64,000 nt of DNA from JAVVHE01 sp038238915 (GCA_038238915.1 JBBSFH010000002.1:166190-230189), one strand, 5' to 3'. Positions 7,867 through 16,800 are shown, counted from the first letter of the stretch. Notes: generated by a model from the letters alone, not told the origin. Program-made: numbers and translations.

Positions 7867-8771
7867 ACATCGCCCTCCTGCTGGGCGGCCCCTCGGCCGA
7901 GCGCGCGGTCAGCCTTGTCTCGGGCGCGGCGTGTGCGGCCGCGCTGCGGCGGCTCGGCCATCATGTCACCGAGATCGATCTCGGCCCCGATGTCGCGCAG
8001 CACCTCGCCAAGGCCAAGCCCGACCTCGTCTTCAACGCGCTCCACGGCACGCCGGGCGAGGACGGCTCGGTGCAGGGCCTGCTCGATCTGATGGGTTTGA
8101 AATATACCCACTCGGGCCTGACCGCTTCGGCGGTCGCCATGGACAAGCAGGTCGCCAAGACATTGCTCGCCGCTGCGGGGCTGCCGGTGCCGGGAGGGCA
8201 CATAATCGCTTCGGCCAGCCTGCACGACACCGATCCGCTGCCGCGCCCCTATGTGCTCAAGCCCGTGGCGGAAGGCTCGAGCGTAGGCGTCGCCATCGTC
8301 ACCGATACGTCGAACCACGGCCAGCCGATCGGACGAGCCGTGCCCGGCCCCTGGGCGCACTATGCGCACCTGCTCGCGGAGCCGTTCATTCCCGGGCGTG
8401 AACTCACTGTCGCCGTACTCGACGGCCGGGCGCTCGCAGTGACCGAGCTGAAACCCGTGCGCGGCTTCTACGATTACGATGCCAAATATACCGATGGGCT
8501 GACCACCCACGTCTGCCCTGCCGATCTCCCCGCGCCCATTACTGCCGCCGCGCGCCGCATCGCCGAGGCCGCGCACGCCGCGCTCGGCTGCCGGGGCGTC
8601 ACCCGCTCGGATTTCCGCTGGGACGATAGCCACGGCGAGGCGGGCCTCTATCTTCTGGAGGTGAACACGCAGCCCGGCATGACCCCGCTCAGCCTGGTGC
8701 CCGAGCAGGCCGCGCACGTCGGCATCTCCTTCGACGCGCTCGTCCAGCGCCTCGTGGACCTCGCCCTATGA
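7863..8771 (+). CDS. ddl: D-alanine--D-alanine ligase
   Basis: Ddl makes the D-Ala-D-Ala dipeptide that MurF adds. GTG 7863 overlaps the murB stop as GTGA and yields 302 residues beginning VNIALLLGGPSAERAVSL, the expected N-terminus. ATP-grasp features are visible: the KPVAEGSSVGV loop near residue 134, PFIPGRELTVAVLDG near 176, and the metal-binding end LLEVNTQPGMTP near 265. Length is at the short end of normal for DdlB. Its stop overlaps the ftsQ ATG. Context and motifs leave little doubt. Confidence 0.96.
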   Translation: MNIALLLGGPSAERAVSLVSGAACAAALRRLGHHVTEIDLGPDVAQHLAKAKPDLVFNALHGTPGEDGSVQGLLDLMGLKYTHSGLTASAVAMDKQVAKTLLAAAGLPVPGGHIIASASLHDTDPLPRPYVLKPVAEGSSVGVAIVTDTSNHGQPIGRAVPGPWAHYAHLLAEPFIPGRELTVAVLDGRALAVTELKPVRGFYDYDAKYTDGLTTHVCPADLPAPITAAARRIAEAAHAALGCRGVTRSDFRWDDSHGEAGLYLLEVNTQPGMTPLSLVPEQAAHVGISFDALVQRLVDLAL

Positions 8772-9658
8772 GTACCGCGATCACGCTCCAGCGCTCGCGC
8801 GCCGCCGCACCGCGCAAGCCCGTCGCACGTCGGCCGCTACCGTCGCGCGCCGCGCCGTCGGGTGTCCGGCTGCCCGTAACACCTGCAACCGCGCGCCGCA
8901 TCCTTGCCTGGGGCTTCGCGCTGCTGCTGGCCGCTCTGCTGGTGGGGGCGCTGCTCGCGCTGCGCTTGCCCCAGCGCCTCGCCGACTGGGCCGAGGCCAC
9001 CAGCGTGCGCGCGGGGTTCGAGATCGCCGATGTGCGCGTCACCGGGACCGCGCACGTCTCTCCCGAGACGGTCAAGGCGGTCGCGCTCGAGGGGGGGTCG
9101 TCGGCGATGCTCGCGCTCAGCCCCGAGGCAGTGCGCGCGCGCCTGCTCGCGTTGCCGTGGGTCAAGGACGCCACCGTCGCGCGTCGGCTACCCTCCACGC
9201 TGGAAATCGCCATCGTCGAACGGGCCCCCACCGCGCTGTGGCAGCTTCATGGCGCGACGACGCTGATCGACGCCACCGGCCACCCGCTCCCCGTTCACGA
9301 CCTTACCCCCTGGGCCGCACTGCCGCTGATCGTTGGTGCCGGTGCCGCGCGCGAATACCCAAGCCTCGTCGCGTTGCTCTCCACCCAGCGCATGCTCGCG
9401 CTAAAGGTGGATGCGGCAAGCTGGATCGGCGGGCGGCGCTGGGATCTCACGCTCAGAAGCCACGAAACGATCTCGCTCCCTGAAGGCTATGCCAACGCGC
9501 AGACCGCACTCGCGCAGTTCGTCGCGCTGAACGCGAGGCAGCCGCTAACCGGCGGCGCATTCGCGCGCTTCGATTTCCGCCTGCCGGGCAAGATGGTTGT
9601 CCGTCTGGCACATCCGCCCGCCGATCCGGTGGCCAAGCCCAGGGGCACCGCGATATGA
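8768..9658 (+). CDS. ftsQ: cell division protein FtsQ
   Basis: FtsQ is a bitopic divisome scaffold that links early and late division proteins. The 296-residue product has a basic Ala/Arg-rich cytoplasmic tail, one membrane helix at about residues 42-64 (ILAWGFALLLAALLV), a POTRA domain starting with FEIADVRVTGTAHVS near 83 and the FtsQ beta domain after it. The ATG overlaps the ddl stop and the stop overlaps the ftsA ATG. Sequence conservation is low in this family, so position between ddl and ftsA weighs as much as the domain pattern. Confidence 0.93.
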   Translation: MSTAITLQRSRAAAPRKPVARRPLPSRAAPSGVRLPVTPATARRILAWGFALLLAALLVGALLALRLPQRLADWAEATSVRAGFEIADVRVTGTAHVSPETVKAVALEGGSSAMLALSPEAVRARLLALPWVKDATVARRLPSTLEIAIVERAPTALWQLHGATTLIDATGHPLPVHDLTPWAALPLIVGAGAAREYPSLVALLSTQRMLALKVDAASWIGGRRWDLTLRSHETISLPEGYANAQTALAQFVALNARQPLTGGAFARFDFRLPGKMVVRLAHPPADPVAKPRGTAI

Positions 9659-10926
9659 GTGGCAAGCCCGAACGCGGCATCACGCGGCCGATTGCGGCTT
9701 TGGATGTGGGTACCTCCAAGGTGGCTGCGATGGTCGGCGTCGCCACGCTCGATGGCGGCGTGCGCCCGCTCGGCATCGGTGCGCGCGTCTGCCACGGCCT
9801 CAAGCGCGGTCTGGTCGCTGACATGGCGGCGACCGAGGCGGCGATCCGCGGCGCAATGGACATGGCCGAGCGCCAGGCGGGTCATCAGGCGAGCCACTGC
9901 GTCGTCAGCCTCGGCGCGGGCGGCCTGTTGAGCAGCGTCAAGACGGTCGAGATGGCGATCCCCGGCCAGCAGGTGACGCGTGAGCATATCGCAGCGTTGC
10001 TGGCGGACGGGCGACGGCGGATCGATCTGAAACCGCGCACTGTGCTCCACGCGCAACCCGCGCTCTATACGCTCGATGGCGAAACGCAGGTGACCGATCC
10101 CATCGGTTTCCACGCAGATCGGCTTGGCGTCGACATCCATGTGGTCAGCGCCGACACGCCGCCCATTCGCAACCTCGATCAATGTGTGCGCGCCGCGCAT
10201 CTGGGTATCCAGACCATCGTCGCCTCCCCTGTCGCGGCGGGCCTCGCGGTGTTGGCGGACGAGGAGCGCGAGCTGGGCGTTGCGCTGGTCGATCTGGGCG
10301 CGGGAGTTACCACGGTTGCCGCCTATGGGCGCGGGTTGCTGGTGGAAATCGCCGCCATCCCGATGGGCGGGCAGGACATCACCGACGATATCGCCGCCGC
10401 CTTCGCCACCAAGCGCAGCCATGCCGAGAAACTGAAGGCGATGCACGGCAGCGCCAGCCTCGCCCCGCGCGACAATCACGAGCAGCTCGAAACCGTGCCG
10501 ATCGCCGACGACGACGCCGCCGAATCGGGCAGGGTCACCCGCGCGCAACTTAACCAGATCATCCGCGCCCGCCTCACCATCCTCTTCTCGATGATCGCCG
10601 ACGCGCTGACCGCGATCGGCTTTACCGGACCCGCAGGGCGCCAGGTGGTTCTCACCGGCGGCGGTGCCGAACTCGGCGGCATTGCGGATTTTGCCCAGGG
10701 CGCGCTCGGCCGACAGGTCCGCATCGGCCGTCCGCGCGGGTTGAGCGATCTCACAGGCGGGCCAGCCACTGCAGCGCTCGCCACACTCGTGGGTCTCGCA
10801 GCCTTTGCAGCGCAGGATCCCGATGATCTGTGGTCTTTGGCCGAGCGCCACGCGGCGCGCGCGCGTGCGGACGACAGCCGCTCGCCGTTCGCGCGGCTGG
10901 CGGGCCGTCTCAGGGCCAATCTGTGA
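9655..10926 (+). CDS. ftsA: cell division protein FtsA
   Basis: An actin-like ATPase that tethers FtsZ to the membrane. The 423-residue protein opens with the nucleotide motif IAALDVGTSKVAAMVG near residue 13. It has the 1C/SHS2 insertion after that, the second phosphate loop LVDLGAGVTTVAAYG near 211 and the adenosine motif VVLTGGGAELGGI near 329. The C-terminus, with RLAGRLRANL, is compatible with a short amphipathic membrane-targeting helix. The ATG overlaps the ftsQ stop. A gap of about 106 bases then separates it from ftsZ, the first real spacer in the cluster. Confidence 0.95.
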   Translation: MSGKPERGITRPIAALDVGTSKVAAMVGVATLDGGVRPLGIGARVCHGLKRGLVADMAATEAAIRGAMDMAERQAGHQASHCVVSLGAGGLLSSVKTVEMAIPGQQVTREHIAALLADGRRRIDLKPRTVLHAQPALYTLDGETQVTDPIGFHADRLGVDIHVVSADTPPIRNLDQCVRAAHLGIQTIVASPVAAGLAVLADEERELGVALVDLGAGVTTVAAYGRGLLVEIAAIPMGGQDITDDIAAAFATKRSHAEKLKAMHGSASLAPRDNHEQLETVPIADDDAAESGRVTRAQLNQIIRARLTILFSMIADALTAIGFTGPAGRQVVLTGGGAELGGIADFAQGALGRQVRIGRPRGLSDLTGGPATAALATLVGLAAFAAQDPDDLWSLAERHAARARADDSRSPFARLAGRLRANL

Positions 10927-11032
10927 GCGGGGCGGTTATCCACAACATCTTGTGTCCCGACGCTAACCCCCGCGCCGCAACGGGGTCTATGATGTGCGGC
11001 AAGCCCTACCGCCCCGATACGGAGTAATCCCC

Positions 11033-12382
11033 ATGGTCGAACTGCTGCGCCCCGATCTGACCGAACTCAAACCCCGCATCACCGTCATCGGCGTCGGCGG
11101 CGCGGGCGGCAACGCGGTCGCCAATATGGTGGAACAGGGGCTGGAGGGCATCGATTTCGTTGTCGCCAACACCGACGCGCAGGCGCTCGGCAAATCGCCC
11201 GCTGCCACGCGCATCCAACTGGGGCTGAAGATCACGCAGGGTCTGGGCGCGGGCAGTCGGCCCGAAATCGGCAAGGCGGCGGCCGAGGAGACGATCGAAC
11301 ATATCGAACGTGCGCTCGATGGCAGCCACATGGTCTTCATCACTGCGGGCATGGGCGGCGGCACGGGTACGGGCGCGGCCCCAGTGGTGGCGCGCGCGGC
11401 GCGCGAGATGGGGATGTTGACCGTGGGCGTGGTGACCAAGCCCTTCGCGTTCGAGGGCGCGCGCCGCATGCGTCAGGCCGAAGCGGGGATCGAGGAACTG
11501 CAAAAGCATGTCGATACGCTGATCATCATCCCCAACCAGAATCTGTTCCTGATTGCCAACGCCAACACCACCTTCAAGCAGGCCTTCGCGATGGCGGACC
11601 AGGTGCTGCATCAGGGCGTGCGTGGCATCACTGACCTCATGGTCATGCCAGGCCTCATCAACCTCGATTTCGCCGACGTGCGCACGGTCATGTCCGAGAT
11701 GGGCAAGGCGATGATGGGCACCGGCGAGGCCGAGGGCGAGAATCGCGCGATCGAAGCGGCATCGAAGGCGATCGCCAACCCGCTGCTCGACGAGGTTTCG
11801 ATGCGGGGCGCGAAGGGCGTGATCGTCAACATCACGGGCGGCGATGACCTGAAGCTCATGGAAGTCGAGGAGGCGGCCGAACATATCCGTGGGCTGGTCG
11901 ATCCGGACGCGAACATCATCGTCGGCTCGGCGTTCAACGACGAACTCAACGGCCGGATGCGCGTGAGCGTGGTGGCGACGGGGATCGAGGCGTCGCAGCC
12001 CTCGCTCCACCTGCCGGTGCAGCCCGCGCCTTCGCTGGCGTTCCAGTCGCCGGGCGCCTCGCTGGTGGAGCGCTCGGTCGCGTTCACCCGCACGCCCGAG
12101 CCAGCGATGGCCGCGCCCGTCGCCATCGAGCCCGTTGAAGCTGAGCCGGCGTTGGTCGAGGCTGTGACCGACATGGTTGCCGTGGCCGAACCCGCGCCGC
12201 TGGTTCTGAGCGCGGACGATCTGGTCGAGGAGGCCGCGCCGCCTCCACCCAGCAACGTCACCCCGCTGCGCGCACCTTCACCGCTGGTTCCCGCCGATTT
12301 CGGCAAGGCAGACGATGAAGCCCCCGCGCGCGGGCCAACATTGTTCGAGCGCATGATGGGCACGAAGAGCGCGAGCAAATAA
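11033..12382 (+). CDS. ftsZ: cell division protein FtsZ
   Basis: The tubulin-like GTPase that forms the division ring. I choose ATG 11033, giving 449 residues beginning MVELLRPDLTELKPRITVIG, with a GGAG ribosome site nine bases upstream; an in-frame GTG at 10994 would add residues in the spacer that do not look like FtsZ. The G-box GGGTGTGAAPVV near residue 106, the NVDFADVRTVM-type T7 loop (here NLDFADVRTVM near 207) and the core are conserved. A long acidic, Pro/Ala-rich linker follows from about residue 320 to 430. The extreme C-terminus GPTLFERMMGTKSASK is the partner-binding tail of this lineage. Confidence 0.97.
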   Translation: MVELLRPDLTELKPRITVIGVGGAGGNAVANMVEQGLEGIDFVVANTDAQALGKSPAATRIQLGLKITQGLGAGSRPEIGKAAAEETIEHIERALDGSHMVFITAGMGGGTGTGAAPVVARAAREMGMLTVGVVTKPFAFEGARRMRQAEAGIEELQKHVDTLIIIPNQNLFLIANANTTFKQAFAMADQVLHQGVRGITDLMVMPGLINLDFADVRTVMSEMGKAMMGTGEAEGENRAIEAASKAIANPLLDEVSMRGAKGVIVNITGGDDLKLMEVEEAAEHIRGLVDPDANIIVGSAFNDELNGRMRVSVVATGIEASQPSLHLPVQPAPSLAFQSPGASLVERSVAFTRTPEPAMAAPVAIEPVEAEPALVEAVTDMVAVAEPAPLVLSADDLVEEAAPPPPSNVTPLRAPSPLVPADFGKADDEAPARGPTLFERMMGTKSASK

Positions 12383-12410
12383 GCCCTCCCCACAAGGGGG
12401 AAAGGGCTTT
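12381..12410 (+). terminator. probable terminator after ftsZ
   Basis: An inverted repeat AAGCCCTCCCC, loop ACAA, GGGGGAAAGGGCTTT begins at the ftsZ stop codon and ends in a short T run. It is well placed to end dcw transcription before ileS. The T tract is short, so termination may be partial. Confidence 0.6.
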
Positions 12411-12459
12411 ATCGCGCATCTCTCGACACCCCGTCCCACCGCCCTTAATCGGTGGCGCG

Positions 12460-15400
12460 ATGACCGTCCCCGATTACCGCTCCACCGTCTTCCTGCCGCG
12501 CACCGATTTCCCGATGAAGGCGGGGCTGGCCGAGAGCGAGCCGCGCATGCTCGCGCGCTGGAAGGCGGACGGGCTGGCGGGGGAGGTGAGCGCCGCGCGC
12601 GCGGGGGCGGAGCGGTTCATCCTCCACGATGGGCCGATCTACGCCAATGGCGACATCCATGTCGGCCACGCGATGAACCGCATCCTGAAGGACTTCGTCA
12701 CCCGCACGCAGACGCTGCTCGGCAAGGACGCGCCGTTCATCCCGGGCTTCGATTGCCACGGGCTGCCGATCGAGTGGAAGGTCGAGGAACTTTACCGCAA
12801 GGAAGGCCGCGCCAAGGACGAAGTGCCCCCGGCCGAGTTCCGCGCGCGCTGCCGGGATTTCGCGCAGCATTGGGTGGAGGTGCAGACCGCGCAGTTCGAG
12901 CGGCTGGGGATCGCGGGCGACTGGGCGCATCCGTACAACACGATGGACTATGCGAGCGAGGCCGCGATCGTGGGCGAGCTGCTGAAGTTCGCGCAAGGGG
13001 GGCAGTTGTTCCGGGGGGCGAAGCCGGTGATGTGGTCTCCGGTGGAGCGGACTGCGCTCGCCGAGGCCGAGGTGGAATATGCGGACATCGTGTCCACGCA
13101 GATCGACGTGGCGTTTCAGATTGTAAATTGGCATGCTCAGCCGCAATTCGGAAGAACGGCTTGGGCTGTTGTTTGGACGACGACGCCATGGACAATTCCA
13201 GTAAATCAGGCGATCTCATATAATACAGAAGTCGATTACGTCGGTGTCCAATTTGATTTGGGCCTTGATATGGACTTGGGTCACAATCCTGCCCATCCAG
13301 ATTTGGCGGGAAGTAATCAGCTTTTTGAGGCGTTGCGGGGGCAAGTCTTCATCGTTGCCGAGGCATTGCAGTCCGCATTCGTAGATCGCGTTATGCGCTC
13401 GTTGGACGGTCAAATGGCCGATCCCAAAGCGGCGTTTACGCGTGACATCAGCGTGGTGTGGCGCGGAAAAGGGACCGCGCTCGCCGGAGCCACCGCGCGC
13501 CACCCCATGCACGCGCGCGGCGGGTTCTTCGCGGCACCGCGCCCGTTCCTGCCCGGGGATTTCGTCACCACCGATCAGGGGACGGGGCTCGTCCACATGG
13601 CGCCCGATCACGGCGAGGAGGACTTCCTCCTGTGCAAGGCGCACGGCCTGAACCCGGTCTACGCGGTCGAGCCCGACGGCCGCTACCGCGCCGACTGGGC
13701 GTGGCTCGGCGGCGAGGGATCGGTGATCAACGCCAAGCTGAACGCGCCCGACGGGCCGATTTGCTCGGACCTGCGTGCGGCGGGGGCGTTGTTGGCGGCC
13801 TCGCAGGATTACCGGCACAGCTACCCGCACTCGTGGCGATCGAAGGCCAAGCTGATTTACCGCGCGACGCCGCAATGGTTCATTGCGATCGACCGGCCCC
13901 TCCCGCCCCCAACCAAAGCCGTCATCCCGGGCTTGACCCGGGACCTGGCTGCCTCCGTGCCGCCGGCCCGGCCGGTGCCCACAGAGGCAGCTGGGTCCCG
14001 GCACGGAGGCCGGGATGACGATGTTGAAACGGGTGGCCAGACGCTGCGCCAAACCGCGCTCGCCGCCATCGCCCAAACCCGCTTCATCCCCGAAAAAGGC
14101 CGCAACCGCCTGTCCGCGATGGTCGCCGATCGCCCCGATTGGCTCATCAGCCGCCAGCGCGCCTGGGGCGTACCGATCACACTATTCGTCCACCGCACCA
14201 CGGGCGACTATCTGCGCGATGCGGGCGTCAACGCCCGCATCGTCGCCGCCGTTGAAGCTGACGGCGCGGACGCCTGGCTCACCACCCCTGCCGCAGACCT
14301 GCTCGGCCCCGCCTACAACCCCGCCGATTACGACCGCCTCACCGACATCCTCGACGTGTGGTTCGACAGCGGCTCGACCCATGCCTTCGTCACCGAGGCG
14401 CGGCTGGGCGCGGATCAGGCCGATCTCTACCTCGAAGGCTCGGACCAGCATCGCGGCTGGTTCCAGTCTTCATTGCTCGAATCCTGCGGCACGCGCGGCC
14501 GCGCGCCGTACAAGGCCGTCCTCACCCACGGTTTTGTCCTCGACGCCGAAGGGCGCAAGATGAGCAAGTCTGTGGGCAACACCACCGATCCCTTGGAAGT
14601 GATGAAGACCAGCGGCGCGGACATCCTGCGCCTGTGGGTCGCGCAGACCAACTACACCGAGGACGTGCGCATCGGGAAGGAAATCCTGAGCGGCACGTCG
14701 GATTTGTACCGCAAGCTGCGCAACACCTTGCGGTATTTGCTGGGTGCGCTCGACGGGTGGAGCGAGGACGAGCGGGTAGCGGTGGGCGACATGCCCGAAC
14801 TCGAACGCTGGGTGCTGCACCGGCTGGTGGAGCTGGACGCCGAACTGCGCGCGGCGGTGGCAGCCTACGACTTCGCGGGCTACGTCGGCGCAATCGCCCG
14901 CTTCGCCAACGACGATCTCAGCGCATTGGTCTTCGACATCCGCAAGGACAGCCTCTACTGCGACGCGCCCGGATCGCCCACGCGGCGCGCGTATCGCACC
15001 GTGCTCGCGATCCTGTTCGACGCGCTGACGAAGTGGCTGTCCCCCGTGCTGGTCTTCACGAGCGAGGAGGCTTGGGGGCTGCGGTGGCCGGGCGCGGGGT
15101 CGGTGCATATGGAGGTGTGGCCGGAGATCGACGCGGGATGGCTGGATGAAAACCTCGCGGTGACCCTAAAAGACCGGGTGGCGTTTCGGCGTGCGATTAC
15201 AGCTCGTATCGAACCGTTGCGAGCTGCCAAGATTGTCGGATCAAGCCTCGAAGCGAACGCTACGCTGATTTTGCCGTCCGATGACTTTGGCCTAGTGGGG
15301 ACCAATCTAGAGCTGCTTGCCGAGTTCGCCATCGTGGCGCAGGTCAGCTTGGTTAGACGTGTCCTGAACGCGGAGGAAACTGCCTCTGAAGGCTGGTTCG

Positions 15401-15540
15401 GCGTAGCAATCAGCCCAACGACGTATGCCAAATGCGCCCGCTGCTGGCGGCACCGCCCCGAAGTCGGCCAACTCGCCGATCCCAACCTGTGCGATCGCTG
15501 CCTCGATGTCGTCGGCGCGTCCGAAAGCATCGCGGCATGA
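12460..15540 (+). CDS. ileS: isoleucyl-tRNA synthetase with an in-frame repeat insertion
   Basis: A class I synthetase that charges tRNA-Ile and edits valine. The 1026 residues contain the HIGH-type motif GDIHVGHAMN near residue 64, the editing-domain motif VWTTTPWTIP near 237, the zinc-binding C-terminal CARCW...CDRC, and KMSKS near 703. Odd points: residues about 486-520, between ATPQWFIAID and LRQTALAAI, are encoded by a repeat element (13921-14019), an insertion in a catalytic-domain loop. Two stretches, about 13110-13450 and 15160-15430, have visibly more A/T at third positions than the rest. Catalytic motifs remain in frame. The ATG at 12460 has no strong ribosome site, but the N-terminus matches the family. 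Confidence 0.95.
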   Translation: MTVPDYRSTVFLPRTDFPMKAGLAESEPRMLARWKADGLAGEVSAARAGAERFILHDGPIYANGDIHVGHAMNRILKDFVTRTQTLLGKDAPFIPGFDCHGLPIEWKVEELYRKEGRAKDEVPPAEFRARCRDFAQHWVEVQTAQFERLGIAGDWAHPYNTMDYASEAAIVGELLKFAQGGQLFRGAKPVMWSPVERTALAEAEVEYADIVSTQIDVAFQIVNWHAQPQFGRTAWAVVWTTTPWTIPVNQAISYNTEVDYVGVQFDLGLDMDLGHNPAHPDLAGSNQLFEALRGQVFIVAEALQSAFVDRVMRSLDGQMADPKAAFTRDISVVWRGKGTALAGATARHPMHARGGFFAAPRPFLPGDFVTTDQGTGLVHMAPDHGEEDFLLCKAHGLNPVYAVEPDGRYRADWAWLGGEGSVINAKLNAPDGPICSDLRAAGALLAASQDYRHSYPHSWRSKAKLIYRATPQWFIAIDRPLPPPTKAVIPGLTRDLAASVPPARPVPTEAAGSRHGGRDDDVETGGQTLRQTALAAIAQTRFIPEKGRNRLSAMVADRPDWLISRQRAWGVPITLFVHRTTGDYLRDAGVNARIVAAVEADGADAWLTTPAADLLGPAYNPADYDRLTDILDVWFDSGSTHAFVTEARLGADQADLYLEGSDQHRGWFQSSLLESCGTRGRAPYKAVLTHGFVLDAEGRKMSKSVGNTTDPLEVMKTSGADILRLWVAQTNYTEDVRIGKEILSGTSDLYRKLRNTLRYLLGALDGWSEDERVAVGDMPELERWVLHRLVELDAELRAAVAAYDFAGYVGAIARFANDDLSALVFDIRKDSLYCDAPGSPTRRAYRTVLAILFDALTKWLSPVLVFTSEEAWGLRWPGAGSVHMEVWPEIDAGWLDENLAVTLKDRVAFRRAITARIEPLRAAKIVGSSLEANATLILPSDDFGLVGTNLELLAEFAIVAQVSLVRRVLNAEETASEGWFGVAISPTTYAKCARCWRHRPEVGQLADPNLCDRCLDVVGASESIAA
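13921..14019. repeat. repeat element of the GTCATCCCGGG type inside ileS
   Basis: The ends are inverted: GTCATCCCGG at 13921 and CCGGGATGAC ending at 14019. Internal inverted stretches (GACCCGGGACC and GGGTCCCGGCAC; GCCTCCGTGCCG and CGGCACGGAGGC) are also present. This is the dispersed GTCATCCCGGGCTTGACCCG type of repeat known to be scattered in alphaproteobacterial genomes. Here it adds 33 codons to ileS without breaking the frame. Confidence 0.85.
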
Positions 15541-15546
15541 CGTGGC

Positions 15547-15673
15547 CCCTCCCTCTCCCTCGCTTGCTCCGCTCGCATTTCCCTCCCCCTGGCAGGGGGA
15601 GGCTGGACCACGCCCCAGCCCCACCCTCACCCTGCCAGGGGGAGGGACAGCGCCGAAGGCGCAGGGAGAGGGA
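15547..15673. repeat. palindromic repeat element, family B, between ileS and lspA
   Basis: The outer arms are CCCTCTCCCT and AGGGAGAGGG. Inner parts include the hairpin CCTCCCCCTGGCAGGGGGAGG and a later CCTGCCAGGGGGAGG. It fills the whole ileS-lspA gap, ends ten bases before the lspA start codon and probably supplies the local ribosome-site context. It is the intergenic counterpart of the copy inside murB. Confidence 0.85.
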
Positions 15674-15682
15674 GCGCGCCGC

Positions 15683-16174
15683 ATGATCGCCGCGCGCCGC
15701 AACGGCCTCGTCCTCGCGCTGATCATCTTCGCGCTCGATCAGCTCGCCAAAGCCTGGATCGTATACACGGTTCACCTGCAGGATCAGGGCAGCATCCCCG
15801 TCACCGATTGGCTCAGCCTTACCTGGGTGCAGAACCGTGGCATCTCGATGGGGCTGCTCAATACCGGCGATAGCGGACGCTGGCCGATCACCATCGTCAC
15901 CGCAGGCATCGCGGTTGCGGTCGGCTTCTGGCTTGCGCGCGAAAGAAACCGCGCCGATGCGCTCGCGCTGGGCGCGATCCTCGGCGGCGCTCTCGGTAAC
16001 ATCGCGGACCGCGTCCGTTTGGGCTATGTGGTCGATTTCGTGCATCTTCACGTTGGATACAGGTCGTTTTACGTCTTCAACGTGGCCGATGCCGCAATCA
16101 CGCTTGGTGTCGTCGTACTTCTGCTAAGGGGTGTGCTGAAACCCCAACCTCGCCCCTCCGGGAGCCCGTCATGA
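15683..16174 (+). CDS. lspA: lipoprotein signal peptidase (signal peptidase II)
   Basis: An inner-membrane aspartyl protease that cleaves prolipoproteins before the lipid-modified cysteine. ATG 15683 gives 163 residues starting MIAARRNGLVLALIIFALDQ; the frame is open further upstream only because it crosses a repeat. Four membrane segments are predicted. The catalytic aspartates lie in GNIADRVRLGYVVDF near residue 108 and FNVADAAI near 135, with VQNRGISMGLL near 50. The stop overlaps the start of the next gene, itself a lipoprotein and so a substrate. Confidence 0.95.
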   Translation: MIAARRNGLVLALIIFALDQLAKAWIVYTVHLQDQGSIPVTDWLSLTWVQNRGISMGLLNTGDSGRWPITIVTAGIAVAVGFWLARERNRADALALGAILGGALGNIADRVRLGYVVDFVHLHVGYRSFYVFNVADAAITLGVVVLLLRGVLKPQPRPSGSPS

Positions 16175-16599
16175 TCCGCCGTCTTGCCCCTCTGCTCGCG
16201 CTGACCGTCCTCCTCGCCGCCTGCGGCCACCGCGCCCATGTCGGCGCGTTTGGCGGGCGCGGCGCTCCCGACGAACTCGCCATCGGCCGTCAGGCACCGC
16301 TCGTCGTCCCGCCGGATTTCAACATCAGCCCACCCAAGCCCGGCGCGCCGCGCCCGGTCGCGCCCGATGCGCGGCAGGATGCGCTCCAGGCGCTGTTCCC
16401 CGATAGCGCGGTGCCCAAGAGCAATGCGGAGACCGCGCTGCTCGAAGCTGCGGGCGCGGACCGTGCCGATCCCGGCGCGCGCTCCACGGCGGGCGATCCC
16501 GGTACCGTGGTGGCGAACAAGGGCGCGTTCGTGCGCAAGCTCGTCGAGGCGCCGGTCGGTGGCGATACTGCGATCGCGCGCGTGACACCGGGCTCCTGA
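16171..16599 (+). CDS. BamF-type outer-membrane lipoprotein (DUF3035)
   Basis: The product is a 142-residue lipoprotein precursor: a hydrophobic signal ends in the lipobox LLAAC with the modified cysteine at about residue 19. The stretch DELAIGRQAPLVVPPDFNISPPKPG is the DUF3035 signature. That family corresponds to BamF, an alphaproteobacterial accessory lipoprotein of the BAM machine that inserts beta-barrel proteins; the assignment is from family knowledge. The rest is Pro/Ala-rich and probably unstructured. The start overlaps the lspA stop. Confidence 0.8.
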   Translation: MIRRLAPLLALTVLLAACGHRAHVGAFGGRGAPDELAIGRQAPLVVPPDFNISPPKPGAPRPVAPDARQDALQALFPDSAVPKSNAETALLEAAGADRADPGARSTAGDPGTVVANKGAFVRKLVEAPVGGDTAIARVTPGS

Positions 16600-16639
16600 G
16601 CCTCGGGTTCGGCCGGCCCGACCGGTAGCACGCGGTTGT

Positions 16640-16800
16640 ATTTGTGCGAGCGCCGGGAACCTCCCGGGCTTCGCCGCATTTTAAGAGCAAGGCCGCGCAA
16701 CTCCTCCCCCCCGTTGCGTCGCCGGGTTGGACCGATCCCCCCCTCAGGTCCGCCACAGGGCCCGGTCACCGCTACGTCGGTGGCCGGGTCTTGCTTTTTC
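16640..16800 (+). ncRNA. candidate small RNA: three hairpins with C-rich loops plus terminator
   Basis: No open reading frame of quality fits here, but the sequence folds neatly. Hairpin 1 is CCGGG-AACCT-CCCGG (16653-16667). Hairpin 2 is CGCAAC, loop TCCTCCCCCCC, GTTGCG (16696-16718). Hairpin 3 is GGACC, loop GATCCCCCCCTCA, GGTCC (16729-16751). A strong stem CCCGGTCACCG/CGGTGGCCGGG (16761-16788) followed by TCTTGCTTTTT looks like an intrinsic terminator. Loops rich in CCUCC can pair with ribosome binding sites, as in known anti-Shine-Dalgarno sRNAs of alphaproteobacteria. The 5' end is a guess. Confidence 0.5.
16761..16799 (+). terminator. intrinsic terminator
   Basis: An 11-bp stem (CCCGGTCACCG with CGGTGGCCGGG, one G-T pair) and loop CTACGT are followed by TCTTGCTTTTT. 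It would end either the candidate small RNA or read-through from the lspA-bamF pair. Confidence 0.75.

Noticed and set aside
10994..11032. Upstream GTG start for ftsZ
   Set aside because: The extra residues do not match FtsZ and the ATG at 11033 has a GGAG site at good distance.
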